Origin: Curtobacterium sp. GC_Cur_3
Lineage (GTDB): Bacteria > Actinomycetota > Actinomycetes > Actinomycetales > Microbacteriaceae
Length of the DNA: 64,000 nucleotides
Assembly (NCBI RefSeq): GCF_026544205.1
Contig: NZ_JALNUI010000018.1
Span: 1 to 64,000 of the forward strand
Direction of reading: 5' to 3'
Shown here: positions 18,016 through 26,667 of the stretch, in pieces
How positions within the stretch are numbered: the stretch's first letter is position 1
How the letters are laid out: each line of letters begins with the position of its first letter
Program-made: the position numbers and the translations under genes
Notes under the pieces: model-generated
Database searches by the model: none
What the model saw: only the letters and a program-made list of their open reading frames with translations
Told to the model about the DNA's origin: nothing

Positions 18016-19401
18016 TCAGCTGACGCGTTCGATCGCGGCGGCGAGCCGGGTGGTGGAACGGCCCGGGTGGAACGGGACGGTGACGACCCGTCCGCCCCAC
18101 TCGGCGAGCGTGACGGCCTCGGGCAGCTCGTCCGCGGTGTAGTCGCCGCCCTTCGCCCACACGTCGGGGCGGAAGCGGCGGAGTGCCTCGTCGGGCGTCG
18201 TCTCGTCGAAGACCACGACGGCGTCGACGCAGTCCAGCGCGAGCAGCAGCTCGACGCGGTCGTCCTGCGTCATGAACGGCCGCTCGGGGCCCTTGAGCTG
18301 GCGCACCGAGCTGTCCGAGTTGAGGCAGACGACCAGGCAGTCGCCGAGCGCCCGCGCTGCCGACAGCGTCCGAGCGTGGCCCGCGTGGAGCAGGTCGAAG
18401 CAGCCGCCGGTCGCGACGACGGTCCCGCCGCCGCTCCGGACGCGGTGCACGACCCGCAGGGCGTCACGGTCGGTCCCGGGGACCTCGACCGGCGCGGGGG
18501 CGTCGGCGAGGAGCGAGGCGACCCCGCCGGCCGCGAGGTACGCCGAGGCGTCGGCCACACCGGCCGCGACGGCGTCTGGCACGTCGGCCCCGCCGGCCAG
18601 CGCGACTGCGACGCCGGCGGCGAGCCGGTCACCGGCACCGCAGGGGTCACCGGCGGTGACGGACGGTGCCGGCAGGAAGCGGGAGTCCATGCCACGGGGG
18701 GTGCGGCGGCCGACGAGCGCTCCGCGGTCGCCGAGCGTGACGGCGACGGCGCGGACGTCCCAGGCGTCGACCAGGGCGGCGGCCGCGTCGGTGGCGAAGG
18801 GCACGCCCTCGCCGCTGAGTTCGGTGAAGCGCCGGGCCTCGGAGGCGTTCGGCGTGGCGACGGTGATGCCGGCCACGGGGACGGCGCCCTTGGGGTGCGG
18901 GTCCCACACGACCGGGGTGTGCTCAGTGGCACGGGCGATGGCCTCGCGGACGGCCGGTGCAGCGGCGACCCCGCGGCCGTAGTCGGCGACGATGACGGCG
19001 TCGACGTCGTCGAGCGCCGCGGTCATCTCCGGCGTCGCGGACGGCACCGGGGGCGTGTCGCAGCCCTCGTCGATCCGGACCAGGGCGTGGTCGCCGACGC
19101 GCACGCGGGTCTTCACCGGCGTGGCGACACCGGACGGACCGGCGACGATGCGGACGCCGGGCAGCAGGTCGCGGATCTCGGCCGCCCGGGCGTCGTCGGA
19201 GAGCACGGTGACGAGCGTGACGTCGTGGCCGTCCTTGGCGAGCATGGTGGCGACGAGTCCGGCACCACCGGCGCGGCGGTCGTCGGTGCGGACGTCCACG
19301 ACGGGGACGGGGGCGTCCGGGCTCAGCCGTTCGCTGGTGCCCGAGACGTCGACGTCGAGCAGCGTGTCGCCGACGACGGCGATCCGGAGCCGGGCGCTCA
19401 T
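18016..19401 (-). CDS. HldE-like bifunctional kinase / nucleotidyltransferase (copy 2)
   Basis: A 461-residue fusion similar in layout to the copy at 12733-14226 but shorter and clearly diverged. The PfkB kinase domain has RRAGGAGLVATMLAKDGHDV and the catalytic GAGD with Asp258. The nucleotidyltransferase domain has GCFDLLHAGH from about residue 333, SDSSVRQLKGPERPFMTQDD and VWAKGGDY. The kinase active-site context (DPCGAGDRLAAG) differs from copy 1 (QASGAGDTFCAA), hinting at another sugar phosphate or relaxed specificity. The ATG overlaps the isomerase gene by 4 nt, so substrate supply and activation are coupled. Confidence 0.87.
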   Translation of the reverse strand: MSARLRIAVVGDTLLDVDVSGTSERLSPDAPVPVVDVRTDDRRAGGAGLVATMLAKDGHDVTLVTVLSDDARAAEIRDLLPGVRIVAGPSGVATPVKTRVRVGDHALVRIDEGCDTPPVPSATPEMTAALDDVDAVIVADYGRGVAAAPAVREAIARATEHTPVVWDPHPKGAVPVAGITVATPNASEARRFTELSGEGVPFATDAAAALVDAWDVRAVAVTLGDRGALVGRRTPRGMDSRFLPAPSVTAGDPCGAGDRLAAGVAVALAGGADVPDAVAAGVADASAYLAAGGVASLLADAPAPVEVPGTDRDALRVVHRVRSGGGTVVATGGCFDLLHAGHARTLSAARALGDCLVVCLNSDSSVRQLKGPERPFMTQDDRVELLLALDCVDAVVVFDETTPDEALRRFRPDVWAKGGDYTADELPEAVTLAEWGGRVVTVPFHPGRSTTRLAAAIERVS

Positions 19402-20021
19402 CGGCGCACCCCGTGACGGAGCGCGGGCTCCATGGCGCGGCACAGGGCGTGCACGAGGACGAGCTGGGCCTCCTGCACGTTCGCGGACGGTCCCTCGATG
19501 CAGATGGCGTCGTCGACGGCGTCGGCGAGGGGGTTCGGGCGGGCGCCGGTCAGGGCGATCGCGCGGGCACCGACGGCCCGTGCAGCAGCGGCCGCCGCGA
19601 GCAGGTTCGGGCTCTTGCCGCTCGTGCTGAGCAGCACGACGACGTCCCCGGTCCTGGCGTGCGCGCGGACCTGCCGGGCGAACACCTCCTCGAAGCCGTA
19701 GTCGTTGCCGATGGCCGTGACCGCGGAGGTCTCGGCGTGCAGGGAGATCGCCGAGTACGCGGGTCGGTCTCCGTCGAAGCGACCGGTCAGCTCGGAGGTG
19801 AGGTGCTGGGCCTCGGCGGCCGAACCGCCGTTGCCCGCGGCGAGCAGCCGACGTCCGGCGACGAGCCGCGACGCGATGTCGTCCGCCCAGGCTGCGATGT
19901 GGTCGTGGTGGTCGACGAGCGACGCGATGACGGGCACGGACGCCGCGATGTGGTCGAGCACCACCTGCGCGCTGTCCCGCATCTGCTCGGTCGCGCCGAT
20001 CCCGGTCTGTTCGATGGTCAT
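19398..20021 (-). CDS. gmhA: Sedoheptulose-7-phosphate isomerase-like SIS protein (GmhA family)
   Basis: A 207-residue SIS-domain isomerase matching GmhA along its length: [20 protein letters not shown], then [53 protein letters not shown] and the C-terminal [17 protein letters not shown] holding the catalytic histidine region. GmhA converts sedoheptulose-7-phosphate to D-glycero-D-manno-heptose-7-phosphate, the entry step to nucleotide heptoses. The start ATG (MTIEQTG) overlaps the upstream glycosyltransferase stop by 4 nt. Cytoplasmic. Its presence beside two HldE-like genes and a GmhB-like gene makes the pathway assignment much stronger than any single match. Confidence 0.9.
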   Translation of the reverse strand: MTIEQTGIGATEQMRDSAQVVLDHIAASVPVIASLVDHHDHIAAWADDIASRLVAGRRLLAAGNGGSAAEAQHLTSELTGRFDGDRPAYSAISLHAETSAVTAIGNDYGFEEVFARQVRAHARTGDVVVLLSTSGKSPNLLAAAAAARAVGARAIALTGARPNPLADAVDDAICIEGPSANVQEAQLVLVHALCRAMEPALRHGVRR

Positions 20022-21322
20022 CGTGCCGTCCTCTCCGTCGCACGCACGGCGCGGGTGGCGCGCGTCGTGGTCGTCCGTGTCCGCGGCGCCGTGGTGGCCC
20101 CTCCGCTGATGAGTCGCTCGTACACCCGCTCGGTGTCCGCGGCGACCCGGGTCCACGCGTAGCGGGACTCGACCCGCTCGCGTCCTGCTGCGCCGTAGGC
20201 CTCGCGCCGCTCGGGATCGTCGAGGAGCGCCGTGACGGCCGCCGCGACGGCGGCCTCGTCACGCGGCGGGACGTGGAGTCCGGTCGCGTCCTCGACGACC
20301 GTGTCGATGAGGCCGCCGACCTGCGAGGCCACGACGGGTCGGCCGCAGGCCATCGCCTCGAGCGGCACGATGCCGAACGGTTCGTACCAGGGGGCGCAGA
20401 CGACGACGTCGGCGCTCCGGTAGACCGAGGGCATGGCGTCCTGGCCGAGCTGGCCGCGGAACGACACGTGGTCCCGCACGCCGAGCGACCGGGCGAGTGC
20501 GTCGAGACGCTGGTACTCGGGGTCGTCGGCGAGGTCGGCCCCGGCCGTGCCGGCTCCACCCACGATGACGAGTTCGACGTCCCGACCGGCCTCGACCAGC
20601 GCAGCGAGCGCGGCGATCGTCGTGCCGACGCCCTTGCGGCGCACCAGGCGCGACGCGGTGAGCACCCGCTCGGTCCGGCCGCGCTCTTCGACGGGGCCGT
20701 CGGGGCGGAAGCGGTCGACGTCGACCCCGCACGGCACGACCGAGATCGCGTGCAGCGGGACGCCGAGCGCCTTGAGCTCGAAGGCCTCGTCGGAGCAGGT
20801 CGCGACGACCTGGTCGACGCCGCGGCCGACGGCGGGCTCGATCCACTCGCGCTCGTCCGGGCTGGTGTCCGCGGATCCTTGGTGGCGGCGCTTCACGACA
20901 CCGAGCGCGTGGAAGGTCTGCACGATCGGGATCCGGGTGCCACCGGTGCGCGACTGCACCTGCGTCACGGCCTCGAGCGCGGCGTGGCCGGACATCCAGA
21001 AGTGCCCGTGCACGACGTCGGGTCGGTCGAGGAACCACTCGGCGGCCAGCACCTGCGCGAACGTCCCCATGAACGGGAACAGGTCGTCCTTCGGCACGGC
21101 CCGGGCGGGACCGGCATCGACGTGCACGACCTCGACGCCGGGGCGCAGCATCACCCGGGCGGCGAGTTCGGGGTCGTCGCGGCGCGTGTAGACCGTCACC
21201 TCGTGCCCACGGTCGGCCAGGGCACCGGACAGGGCTGCGACGTGCACGTTCTGCCCGCCGGCGTCGACACCGCCGAGCACCGCGAGCGGGCTGGCGTGTT
21301 CGGAGACCATCGCGATCTTCAT
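20018..21322 (-). CDS. Glycosyltransferase family 4 (GT-B)
   Basis: A 434-residue GT4 enzyme. The N-terminus [20 protein letters not shown] is the acceptor-domain opening shared by sucrose-phosphate-synthase/MshA-like enzymes. Later motifs are [34 protein letters not shown] and the donor-site [20 protein letters not shown] with the EX7E glutamates. The C-terminus is a Thr/Arg-rich tail of about 30 residues ([17 protein letters not shown]). The ATG overlaps the next upstream gene by 4 nt. No membrane helix. Probably adds a sugar in the same glycan as the GT9 enzymes. Confidence 0.88.
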   Translation of the reverse strand: MKIAMVSEHASPLAVLGGVDAGGQNVHVAALSGALADRGHEVTVYTRRDDPELAARVMLRPGVEVVHVDAGPARAVPKDDLFPFMGTFAQVLAAEWFLDRPDVVHGHFWMSGHAALEAVTQVQSRTGGTRIPIVQTFHALGVVKRRHQGSADTSPDEREWIEPAVGRGVDQVVATCSDEAFELKALGVPLHAISVVPCGVDVDRFRPDGPVEERGRTERVLTASRLVRRKGVGTTIAALAALVEAGRDVELVIVGGAGTAGADLADDPEYQRLDALARSLGVRDHVSFRGQLGQDAMPSVYRSADVVVCAPWYEPFGIVPLEAMACGRPVVASQVGGLIDTVVEDATGLHVPPRDEAAVAAAVTALLDDPERREAYGAAGRERVESRYAWTRVAADTERVYERLISGGATTAPRTRTTTTRATRAVRATERTAR

Positions 21323-22314
21323 CGGGTGCTCCCTTCGAGCGCGGGGCTCGCACCCCGCGTGCGCCGGTGGCGCGTCACGGCGTCGTCGAGGAGCTCGTCC
21401 CAGTCGCCGAGGAAGCGGGCGAGCGAGTGCCGCGCGAGCGCGGCCTCCCGGGCGACGGCACCGCGTCGGCGCGCCTCGTCCGGGTCGTCGAGGAGCAGCC
21501 GGGAGGCCCGGGTCAGCTCCGTCACGTCGGTCGCGATCGCGCCGGCCTCGGCGGGCACGGTGCGCGAGGCGTCGGTCGTCGCGAGGACGAGCACCGGCAT
21601 GGCCATGTGCATCGCCTCGATGAGGGAGAGGCCGAGCGAGGTCCACCGGTTCGGGTGCAGGTAGGCGCGGCGTTCCGCGAGTGCGGCGTGCATCGGGTCG
21701 GGCTTGACGTCGCCGAGCCCGACCAGGCCGTCGCCGAGCCCGAGCTCGGCGAGCTTGTCCGTCCCCATGCCGAACACGTCGACGGGGGCGACCTCGGCGA
21801 ACCGGGGGAGCAGGTCCGTGCCGACGACCCGGTTGCGGCGCACGGGTTCGTTGATGACGGCGCCGAAGCGCTCGAGGGAGCCCGAGTAGAGCGGACCCGG
21901 GTCCACGACCCCGTGCTCGACGACGGTGGTCCTCGTGGTGCCGCAGTCCCACATCAGGGCGTTCCAGTGCGTGACGTGCGCGATCGTCAGGTCGTCGCGG
22001 TCCCCGAGGGGGTGGACGGAGTTCGGCACGTCCACCCGCGGGGCGTTGTGCTCGACGAAGACGATCGGCACGTCGCGACCGCCGAGGAGCTCCACGGCGA
22101 CGGCCTCCTCCTCGGTGCGCTGCAGCACGACGACGTCGACCTCGGCGTCGGCGACGTCCTCCGGCGCGATCTCGACGACGTTCGGCCAGTCGCGGCCGCC
22201 CGCTCCCAGGCCCCATCCGTCGCGTGCCGCGGTGGTCGGGACGAGGTACTCGTGCGGCCCGCGGACGAAGGCGTCCATCCAGCCGCCGTGCACGTGCCAC
22301 AGGAGGATGCGCAT
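21319..22314 (-). CDS. Glycosyltransferase, GT4/GT1-like
   Basis: A 331-residue GT-B-like protein. It opens [19 protein letters not shown]; the C-terminal half has [20 protein letters not shown] and [17 protein letters not shown], which is the EX7E-type donor site in a shortened form. Short for GT4 (usual 370-420), with a reduced N-terminal domain. The ATG has a GAAAGG ribosome site. It overlaps the next gene by 4 nt and follows the GT9 gene by 72 nt. Function within the glycan operon is inferred only from context. Confidence 0.8.
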   Translation of the reverse strand: MRILLWHVHGGWMDAFVRGPHEYLVPTTAARDGWGLGAGGRDWPNVVEIAPEDVADAEVDVVVLQRTEEEAVAVELLGGRDVPIVFVEHNAPRVDVPNSVHPLGDRDDLTIAHVTHWNALMWDCGTTRTTVVEHGVVDPGPLYSGSLERFGAVINEPVRRNRVVGTDLLPRFAEVAPVDVFGMGTDKLAELGLGDGLVGLGDVKPDPMHAALAERRAYLHPNRWTSLGLSLIEAMHMAMPVLVLATTDASRTVPAEAGAIATDVTELTRASRLLLDDPDEARRRGAVAREAALARHSLARFLGDWDELLDDAVTRHRRTRGASPALEGSTR

Positions 22315-22386
22315 GCAGGCCTTTCGTTCGTCGAGCGGACAGACCGTCGACCGGGAGAACAGGAGAAGGAGAAGCAGTGCCGCACG

Positions 22387-23505
22387 CTACTGCTCGTCGG
22401 CTGCAGCAGTTCGCAGGGTGCTCTGCTTCGTCCGCAGAACGCATCCGGTCAGGCGCTCGTGGGCGTCGAGCACGTCGTCGGGGGTCACGGAGGTCAGGCA
22501 CGGGTGCCCGGGGACGGGGCAGTCGCGGGCCCGGCTGAGGCGGCAGGGGGCGTCCTGGTCGCCGAGCAGTTCGACGTGCTCGGCGTACGGCGCCCACTTC
22601 ACAGCGGGCACCACGGGTGAGAAGAGGCTGACGATCCTGGCGCCCACCGCTGCGGCCAGGTGGGCGGGCCCGGTGTTGCCGACGACGACCACCTCGGCTC
22701 CCGCCAGCACGGCGGCGAGCTCGGCTGGGCTGGTCCGTCCGCCCAGGTCGAGCACGGTGGTCGCCCGGTCCGCGGCACCGTCGGGACCGGCGACGAACGC
22801 GGTCAGGTCCCGCTCGCCGGGCGACCCGGTGACGACCACCGGGACGCCGAGGTCGCGGTAGGCGGCGACCAGCGCACGGTGGGCCGCGGGCGGCCACGAG
22901 CGCGCCTCCACGCTGGCGCCGGGGTGCACGACCACGTAGCGCTCCAGCGCGGCCACCTCGGCAGGTGCGACGGCGTCGTGCCGCACCACGAGCCTCCCGT
23001 CGTCCTCCGGGGGCAGCGCGAAGCCGGCGGCCTCGGCGATGCGGAGGGCGCGCTCGGGTTCGGGGAGGTCCTCGGGCAGGTCCTCGCCGGGGCGGAGCCG
23101 GACGTCGAGCAGCGAGCCGGGGTGGTCGACCGACGCGCCGGAGACCCGCTCGACGCCGGCGAGGCGGAGCAGCATCGCGACCGGGAGCGGCGACTGGTGG
23201 AACGAGGTGAGCACGACGGCCTCGTCGACCCGTTCCTCGGCGACGACCGCGCGGAACTCGGCGAGGACGGCGTCGTCGAGCGGCCGGACGGTCTCGGTGA
23301 CCCACGGCGCCGCCCAGACCCGGACCCGGTCGATGCCGGACAGCAGGTCGGCGGCCGGGGCACCCTGCGGACCGCAGAGCATCGTGACGTGCGAGGCGCC
23401 GGCGGCGACCGCACGGACGGCGGGGCCGGTGACCAGGACGTCCCCGAACGAGTCGAGCCGGACGACGAGCACCCGGGGTCCGGTGCGGGGACCCTCGTCG
23501 CTCAT
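22387..23505 (-). CDS. Glycosyltransferase family 9 (heptosyltransferase-like), copy B
   Basis: A 372-residue GT9 protein. Opening [20 protein letters not shown], middle [20 protein letters not shown], donor site [20 protein letters not shown], followed by [16 protein letters not shown]. All are in family order. A Cys-containing segment ([19 protein letters not shown]) follows, as in many bacterial GT9 enzymes. The ATG at 23505 overlaps the phosphatase stop by 4 nt; longer upstream open frame is a shadow of the phosphatase gene. Together with the phosphatase, isomerase and HldE-like genes it forms one minus-strand operon. Confidence 0.88.
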   Translation of the reverse strand: MSDEGPRTGPRVLVVRLDSFGDVLVTGPAVRAVAAGASHVTMLCGPQGAPAADLLSGIDRVRVWAAPWVTETVRPLDDAVLAEFRAVVAEERVDEAVVLTSFHQSPLPVAMLLRLAGVERVSGASVDHPGSLLDVRLRPGEDLPEDLPEPERALRIAEAAGFALPPEDDGRLVVRHDAVAPAEVAALERYVVVHPGASVEARSWPPAAHRALVAAYRDLGVPVVVTGSPGERDLTAFVAGPDGAADRATTVLDLGGRTSPAELAAVLAGAEVVVVGNTGPAHLAAAVGARIVSLFSPVVPAVKWAPYAEHVELLGDQDAPCRLSRARDCPVPGHPCLTSVTPDDVLDAHERLTGCVLRTKQSTLRTAAADEQ

Positions 23506-24053
23506 GCGCGGGCCGCCGCCACGCGGGCGAGCGCCATCGCGACGGCGTCCTCGATGGTGGCCGCGACGGTGGGGGCCCCGTCCACCTCCTCCTGCCGGGT
23601 GCGCGGTGTCGGCACGAGGATCGACTGCGCACCGGCAGCGGCGGCGGCGCCGACGTCCGCGCCGATGTCCCCGATCACGACGAGCTCCGACGCCGGGATC
23701 CCGAGGCGCTCCGCGGCCTCGAGCACCAGGCCCGGCCGGGGCTTCCGGCAGGCGCAGTCGTCGGCGGAGCCGTGCGGGCAGACGCACCAGACGTCGAACG
23801 GCCCGACGAGCTCGTCCACGCGGGCGTTCGTCGCGTCGACCTGCTCGCGGGTGGCACCGCCGCGGGCGATCACCGACTGGTTCGTGACGACCCCGACCGG
23901 CAGCCCGGCGGCGCGGGCACGCTCGACCGCCCGGTGCGCACCGGGGACGGGCACCACCTTGTGCGGGTCGGCGTTGTAGGGGACGTCGATGACCAGGGTG
24001 TCGTCACGGTCGAAGAGGAGACCGCGCACGACACGGTCCACGGAGAGAGCCAT
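23502..24053 (-). CDS. gmhB: HAD-IIIA phosphatase, GmhB-like (heptose-1,7-bisphosphate 7-phosphatase)
   Basis: A 183-residue HAD phosphatase of the GmhB/histidinol-phosphatase group. Nucleophile motif LLFDRDDTL with Asp15 and Asp17, motif II VVTNQS, the zinc-loop pattern CVCPHG...DDCACRKP, and motif [20 protein letters not shown]. GmhB removes the C7 phosphate of heptose-1,7-bisphosphate between the kinase and nucleotidyl-transfer steps of HldE. First gene of the long operon running down to the SDR gene. Its ATG is 7 nt after a TAGAAC hexamer, so the mRNA may be leaderless. D,D-heptose specificity is inferred from neighbours. Confidence 0.87.
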   Translation of the reverse strand: MALSVDRVVRGLLFDRDDTLVIDVPYNADPHKVVPVPGAHRAVERARAAGLPVGVVTNQSVIARGGATREQVDATNARVDELVGPFDVWCVCPHGSADDCACRKPRPGLVLEAAERLGIPASELVVIGDIGADVGAAAAAGAQSILVPTPRTRQEEVDGAPTVAATIEDAVAMALARVAAARA

Positions 24054-24060
24054 GCCCTGA

Positions 24061-24066
24061 GTTCTA
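24061..24066 (-). promoter_or_regulatory. -10 box for the heptose/glycosyltransferase operon
   Basis: TAGAAC on the minus strand, 7 nt before the ATG at 24053; spacing fits a leaderless start, although the last base deviates from TANNNT. Confidence 0.4.
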
Positions 24067-24138
24067 CCAAGGACGTGTGTCGCCGGCGGCAGGAAGGCCG
24101 CTGACCGCGCGTCCCGGGCGTGGCTCCCGCCGTGCCGC

Positions 24139-24144
24139 TAGCGT
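24139..24144 (+). promoter_or_regulatory. -10 box for leaderless GT9 copy C
   Basis: TAGCGT ends 7 nt before GTG 24152. It supports that GTG over a more upstream in-frame start at 24077. Confidence 0.5.
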
Positions 24145-24151
24145 CGGGAGC

Positions 24152-25141
24152 GTGACCGCCCTCGAAGCCCTGCCCCCGTCCGACGGCCGCCCCGAACTCG
24201 TCGTGCTCCGCGCGATCAAGCTCGGCGACCTGCTGGTGGCGGTCCCCGCGCTGCACGCCATCCGTCGGGCCTTCCCCGACCACCGCATCAGCCTCGCCAC
24301 GACCGCGTGGCTCGCCCCCGTCGTCGAGCTCATCCCGGACGTCGACGTGCACCTCGCGCAGCAGGGCTTCGACCACCCGATCGGCGTGCCCGCCGGGGTG
24401 ACCGACGTGGCCGTGAACCTGCACGGCGCCGGCCCGGAGTCGCAGGACCTCGTCGACGCGCTCGGCGCGCGGCTCGTCATCGCGCACGGCGGAGCCGAGG
24501 GGCCGGCATGGGAACAGGGTCCGGTGAACGAGCGGGAACGCTGGGCCGGGCTGCTCACCGCCCACGGGTACGACGCCGACGCGGACGACGTCGCGATCGC
24601 GCGCCCGGCCGAACCGGCCGTCGTCGAGGGTGCGGCCGTCGTGCACGTCGGCGCCTTCCACGGTGCCCGGCACTGGCCCGTCGACCGCTTCGCCGAAGTG
24701 GTCCGTGGCCTGCAGGAGCGCGGCTTCCACGTCGTCCTGACAGGAGGCTCGGCGGACGTCGAGCGCGCCGCCGCCGTCGCCGACGCGGTCGGCCTGGCAA
24801 CCGACGACGTGCTGGCCGGGGTCCTGGACCTGCAGCCGTTCGCCGCCGTGGTCGCCGCGGCGCGGCTCGTGGTCACCGTCGACACCGGCGCCGCGCACCT
24901 GGCGTCCGCCTACGGGATCCCGTCCGTGGTGCTCTTCGGCCCGGCCCCGCCCGAGTCGTGGGGACCGCCGGCGACCGGACCGCACATCGTGCTCACCGAC
25001 GCGTCGGTCCGCCGCGGAGACGTCTTCGCGGAGGACCCCGACCCCGCGATCCTCGCCGTGCACGCCGCCGACGTGCTCGGGGCCGTGGACCAGCTCGGCG
25101 TCGTGCCGGACCTGCGGACGACGGCGACGACCGACCGGTAG
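24152..25141 (+). CDS. Glycosyltransferase family 9 (heptosyltransferase-like), copy C
   Basis: A 329-residue GT9 protein, divergent from the heptose operon. It opens LVVLRAIKLGDLLVAVPALHAI; mid-protein VVHVGAFHGARHWPVDRFAEVV and the donor site LVVTVDTGAAHLASAYGIPSVV with VLFGPAPPESWGPP are typical. It lacks the Cys cluster of copies A and B. The start GTG 24152 is chosen because a TAGCGT box lies 7 nt upstream; 24077 is the alternative. A third GT9 in 9 kb suggests a glycan with several heptose-like residues. Confidence 0.85.
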   Translation: MTALEALPPSDGRPELVVLRAIKLGDLLVAVPALHAIRRAFPDHRISLATTAWLAPVVELIPDVDVHLAQQGFDHPIGVPAGVTDVAVNLHGAGPESQDLVDALGARLVIAHGGAEGPAWEQGPVNERERWAGLLTAHGYDADADDVAIARPAEPAVVEGAAVVHVGAFHGARHWPVDRFAEVVRGLQERGFHVVLTGGSADVERAAAVADAVGLATDDVLAGVLDLQPFAAVVAAARLVVTVDTGAAHLASAYGIPSVVLFGPAPPESWGPPATGPHIVLTDASVRRGDVFAEDPDPAILAVHAADVLGAVDQLGVVPDLRTTATTDR

Positions 25142-25144
25142 CGT
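25139..25144 (+). promoter_or_regulatory. -10 box of the PRC-barrel gene, overlapping the GT9 stop codon
   Basis: TAGCGT; its first three bases are the TAG stop of the gene before it. The leader to GTG 25190 is about 39 nt and holds GGAGGGAG. Confidence 0.4.
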
Positions 25145-25189
25145 CGAGGCGCGGCTTCGGATCGTCCGACGGCCGCGGAGGGAGCACCC

Positions 25190-25546
25190 GTGTTCGAAGC
25201 GGCCAACATCCGGGACTGGATCGGCCTGCCGGTCGTCGACGAGAGCGACGACAAGGTCGGGAACCTCGAGAGCATCTACTACGACACCGCGACGTCCGAG
25301 CCTGCGTTCGGCTCGCTCACCACCGGTGTGATGGGCTTCACGAAGCTCGTGTTCGTGCCGCTGGTCGGCGCGACGGTCACCCCGAAGCACCTCCGCGTGA
25401 CCTTCGGCAAGAAGGCGATCAAGGACGGCCCGTCGATCGCGACGGACGGCGAGTTGACGGCGGAGCTCGAGCCCGAGGTGTTCGCGCACTACGGCCTCGA
25501 GTACCGCACGGGCAGCGGCGGCGAACGGCGACTCGGCCGACGCTGA
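25190..25546 (+). CDS. PRC-barrel domain protein
   Basis: A 118-residue protein with a single PRC-barrel: IRDWIGLPVVDESDDKVGNL is the classic opening strand pair, followed by ATSEPAFGSLTTGVMGF and KLVFVPLVGATV. PRC-barrels occur in RNA-processing (RimM) and photosynthetic proteins and in many stand-alone actinobacterial proteins of unknown, often stress-related, role. The GTG start has a strong GGAGGGAG site. Cytoplasmic. Function not assigned. Confidence 0.85.
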   Translation: MFEAANIRDWIGLPVVDESDDKVGNLESIYYDTATSEPAFGSLTTGVMGFTKLVFVPLVGATVTPKHLRVTFGKKAIKDGPSIATDGELTAELEPEVFAHYGLEYRTGSGGERRLGRR

Positions 25547-25558
25547 GCGCGCCGCGGG

Positions 25559-25564
25559 TAGGGT
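25559..25564 (+). promoter_or_regulatory. -10 box of the SGNH hydrolase gene
   Basis: TAGGGT, about 42 nt upstream of the proposed CTG start, leaving a short leader that contains GAGGGA (25594-25599). Confidence 0.4.
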
Positions 25565-25605
25565 GATCGTCCCCGACCACCCGACCCGCACCCGAGGGAC
25601 CCGCC

Positions 25606-26658
25606 CTGCTCCGCTCCGCCCGCTCGACGCTGCTCGCCGCCCTGGCGCTCGTCGGTGTGCTCGGGGCAGGGGCGGTCGCTCCGGCTCCGGCCTCTGCGGC
25701 ACCGTCCTGGCCGGTCCCGCAGCCCTACCCGGTGTCGTCCCCGCCCGCCGAGGCGCTCGCCGGGCTGCCCCCGGGGAGCGAGTACGTCGCCCTCGGTGAC
25801 TCGTACTCGGCCGGGTACGGCCTGACCGACCCCACCCGGCTGCCGGTGTCCGCGTGCGGGCAGTCCGCCAGGGACTACCCGCACCGGATCGCCGCCCGGT
25901 TCGGCCTCGCGCTGCAGGACGTCACCTGCGGCGGGGCCACGAGCGAGGACGTCACCGAGCGGCACCAGTTCAGGGGCGTCCCCCCGCAGATCGAGGCCCT
26001 CTCCGCGCGGACCCGGCTCGTCACGCTGACGATCGGCGGCAACGACGCAGACCTGTTCGGCACGGCGGCGTCCTGCCTGGCCCTGACGGCGAAGGGCCCG
26101 GTGTTCTCCGGCCGTGACGCCTCCTCCTGCCGGAGCACCCTCGTGCACGACGGCGAGGACCAGCTCGGCGCCAAGATCCAGTCCCGCGTGGCGCTCGGCA
26201 TCGCCGACACCCTCGCCGCGGTCCGCCGTGCCGCGCCGAACGCCCGCGTGCTGTTCCTCGGGTACCCGGCGATCTTCCCCGACGCCGAGCACACCCCGGC
26301 GAAGGGGTGCTTCCGCGCCGGGCTCGACCTCGGCACGCTGACCGGGTCGTTCCCGACGGACACCTACCCGTTCACCGACACGGACGTCGCGTACCTGCAC
26401 GGGGTGCAGGAGGAGCTGGACGACGTGGCCCGGTCCGCTGCCACGGCCGCCGGTGTCCGCTACCTCGACGTCTTCCGGGCCACCCAGGGGCGGACGAGCT
26501 GCGCCCGCTCCGGGGCGTACGTGTCCGGCGTCACGCTCGACTCCACGAGCGGGTTCCGCCGGATCGACCTGGAGCCGGGCGCGCTGCACCCGAACACCCG
26601 GGGCGTCGCCTACCTGACCCGGCGGGTCGCGGCCGAGCTCCGGACGCTCGCCGGCTGA
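25606..26658 (+). CDS. Secreted SGNH/GDSL hydrolase with apparent CTG start
   Basis: A 350-residue secreted esterase/lipase of the SGNH fold, close to actinobacterial GDSL lipases. Block I is YVALGDSYSAGYGL (catalytic Ser), block III has TIGGNDADLF, and block V near the end (GALHPNTRGVAYL) supplies the His. Several cysteines suggest disulfides. There is no ATG or GTG upstream that retains the signal peptide; reading from CTG 25606 gives LRSARSTLLAALALVGVLG...PASA with a cleavage site, and GAGGGA lies 6 nt before it. The first GTG (25657) would cut the signal peptide in half. So I annotate CTG as the start. Substrate is unknown. Confidence 0.85.
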   Translation: MLRSARSTLLAALALVGVLGAGAVAPAPASAAPSWPVPQPYPVSSPPAEALAGLPPGSEYVALGDSYSAGYGLTDPTRLPVSACGQSARDYPHRIAARFGLALQDVTCGGATSEDVTERHQFRGVPPQIEALSARTRLVTLTIGGNDADLFGTAASCLALTAKGPVFSGRDASSCRSTLVHDGEDQLGAKIQSRVALGIADTLAAVRRAAPNARVLFLGYPAIFPDAEHTPAKGCFRAGLDLGTLTGSFPTDTYPFTDTDVAYLHGVQEELDDVARSAATAAGVRYLDVFRATQGRTSCARSGAYVSGVTLDSTSGFRRIDLEPGALHPNTRGVAYLTRRVAAELRTLAG

Positions 26659-26667
26659 CCCGCCCCC

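Noticed and set aside
25657..26658. GTG 25657 as start of the secreted SGNH hydrolase
   Set aside because: It would remove the basic n-region and half of the signal peptide core and has no ribosome site.
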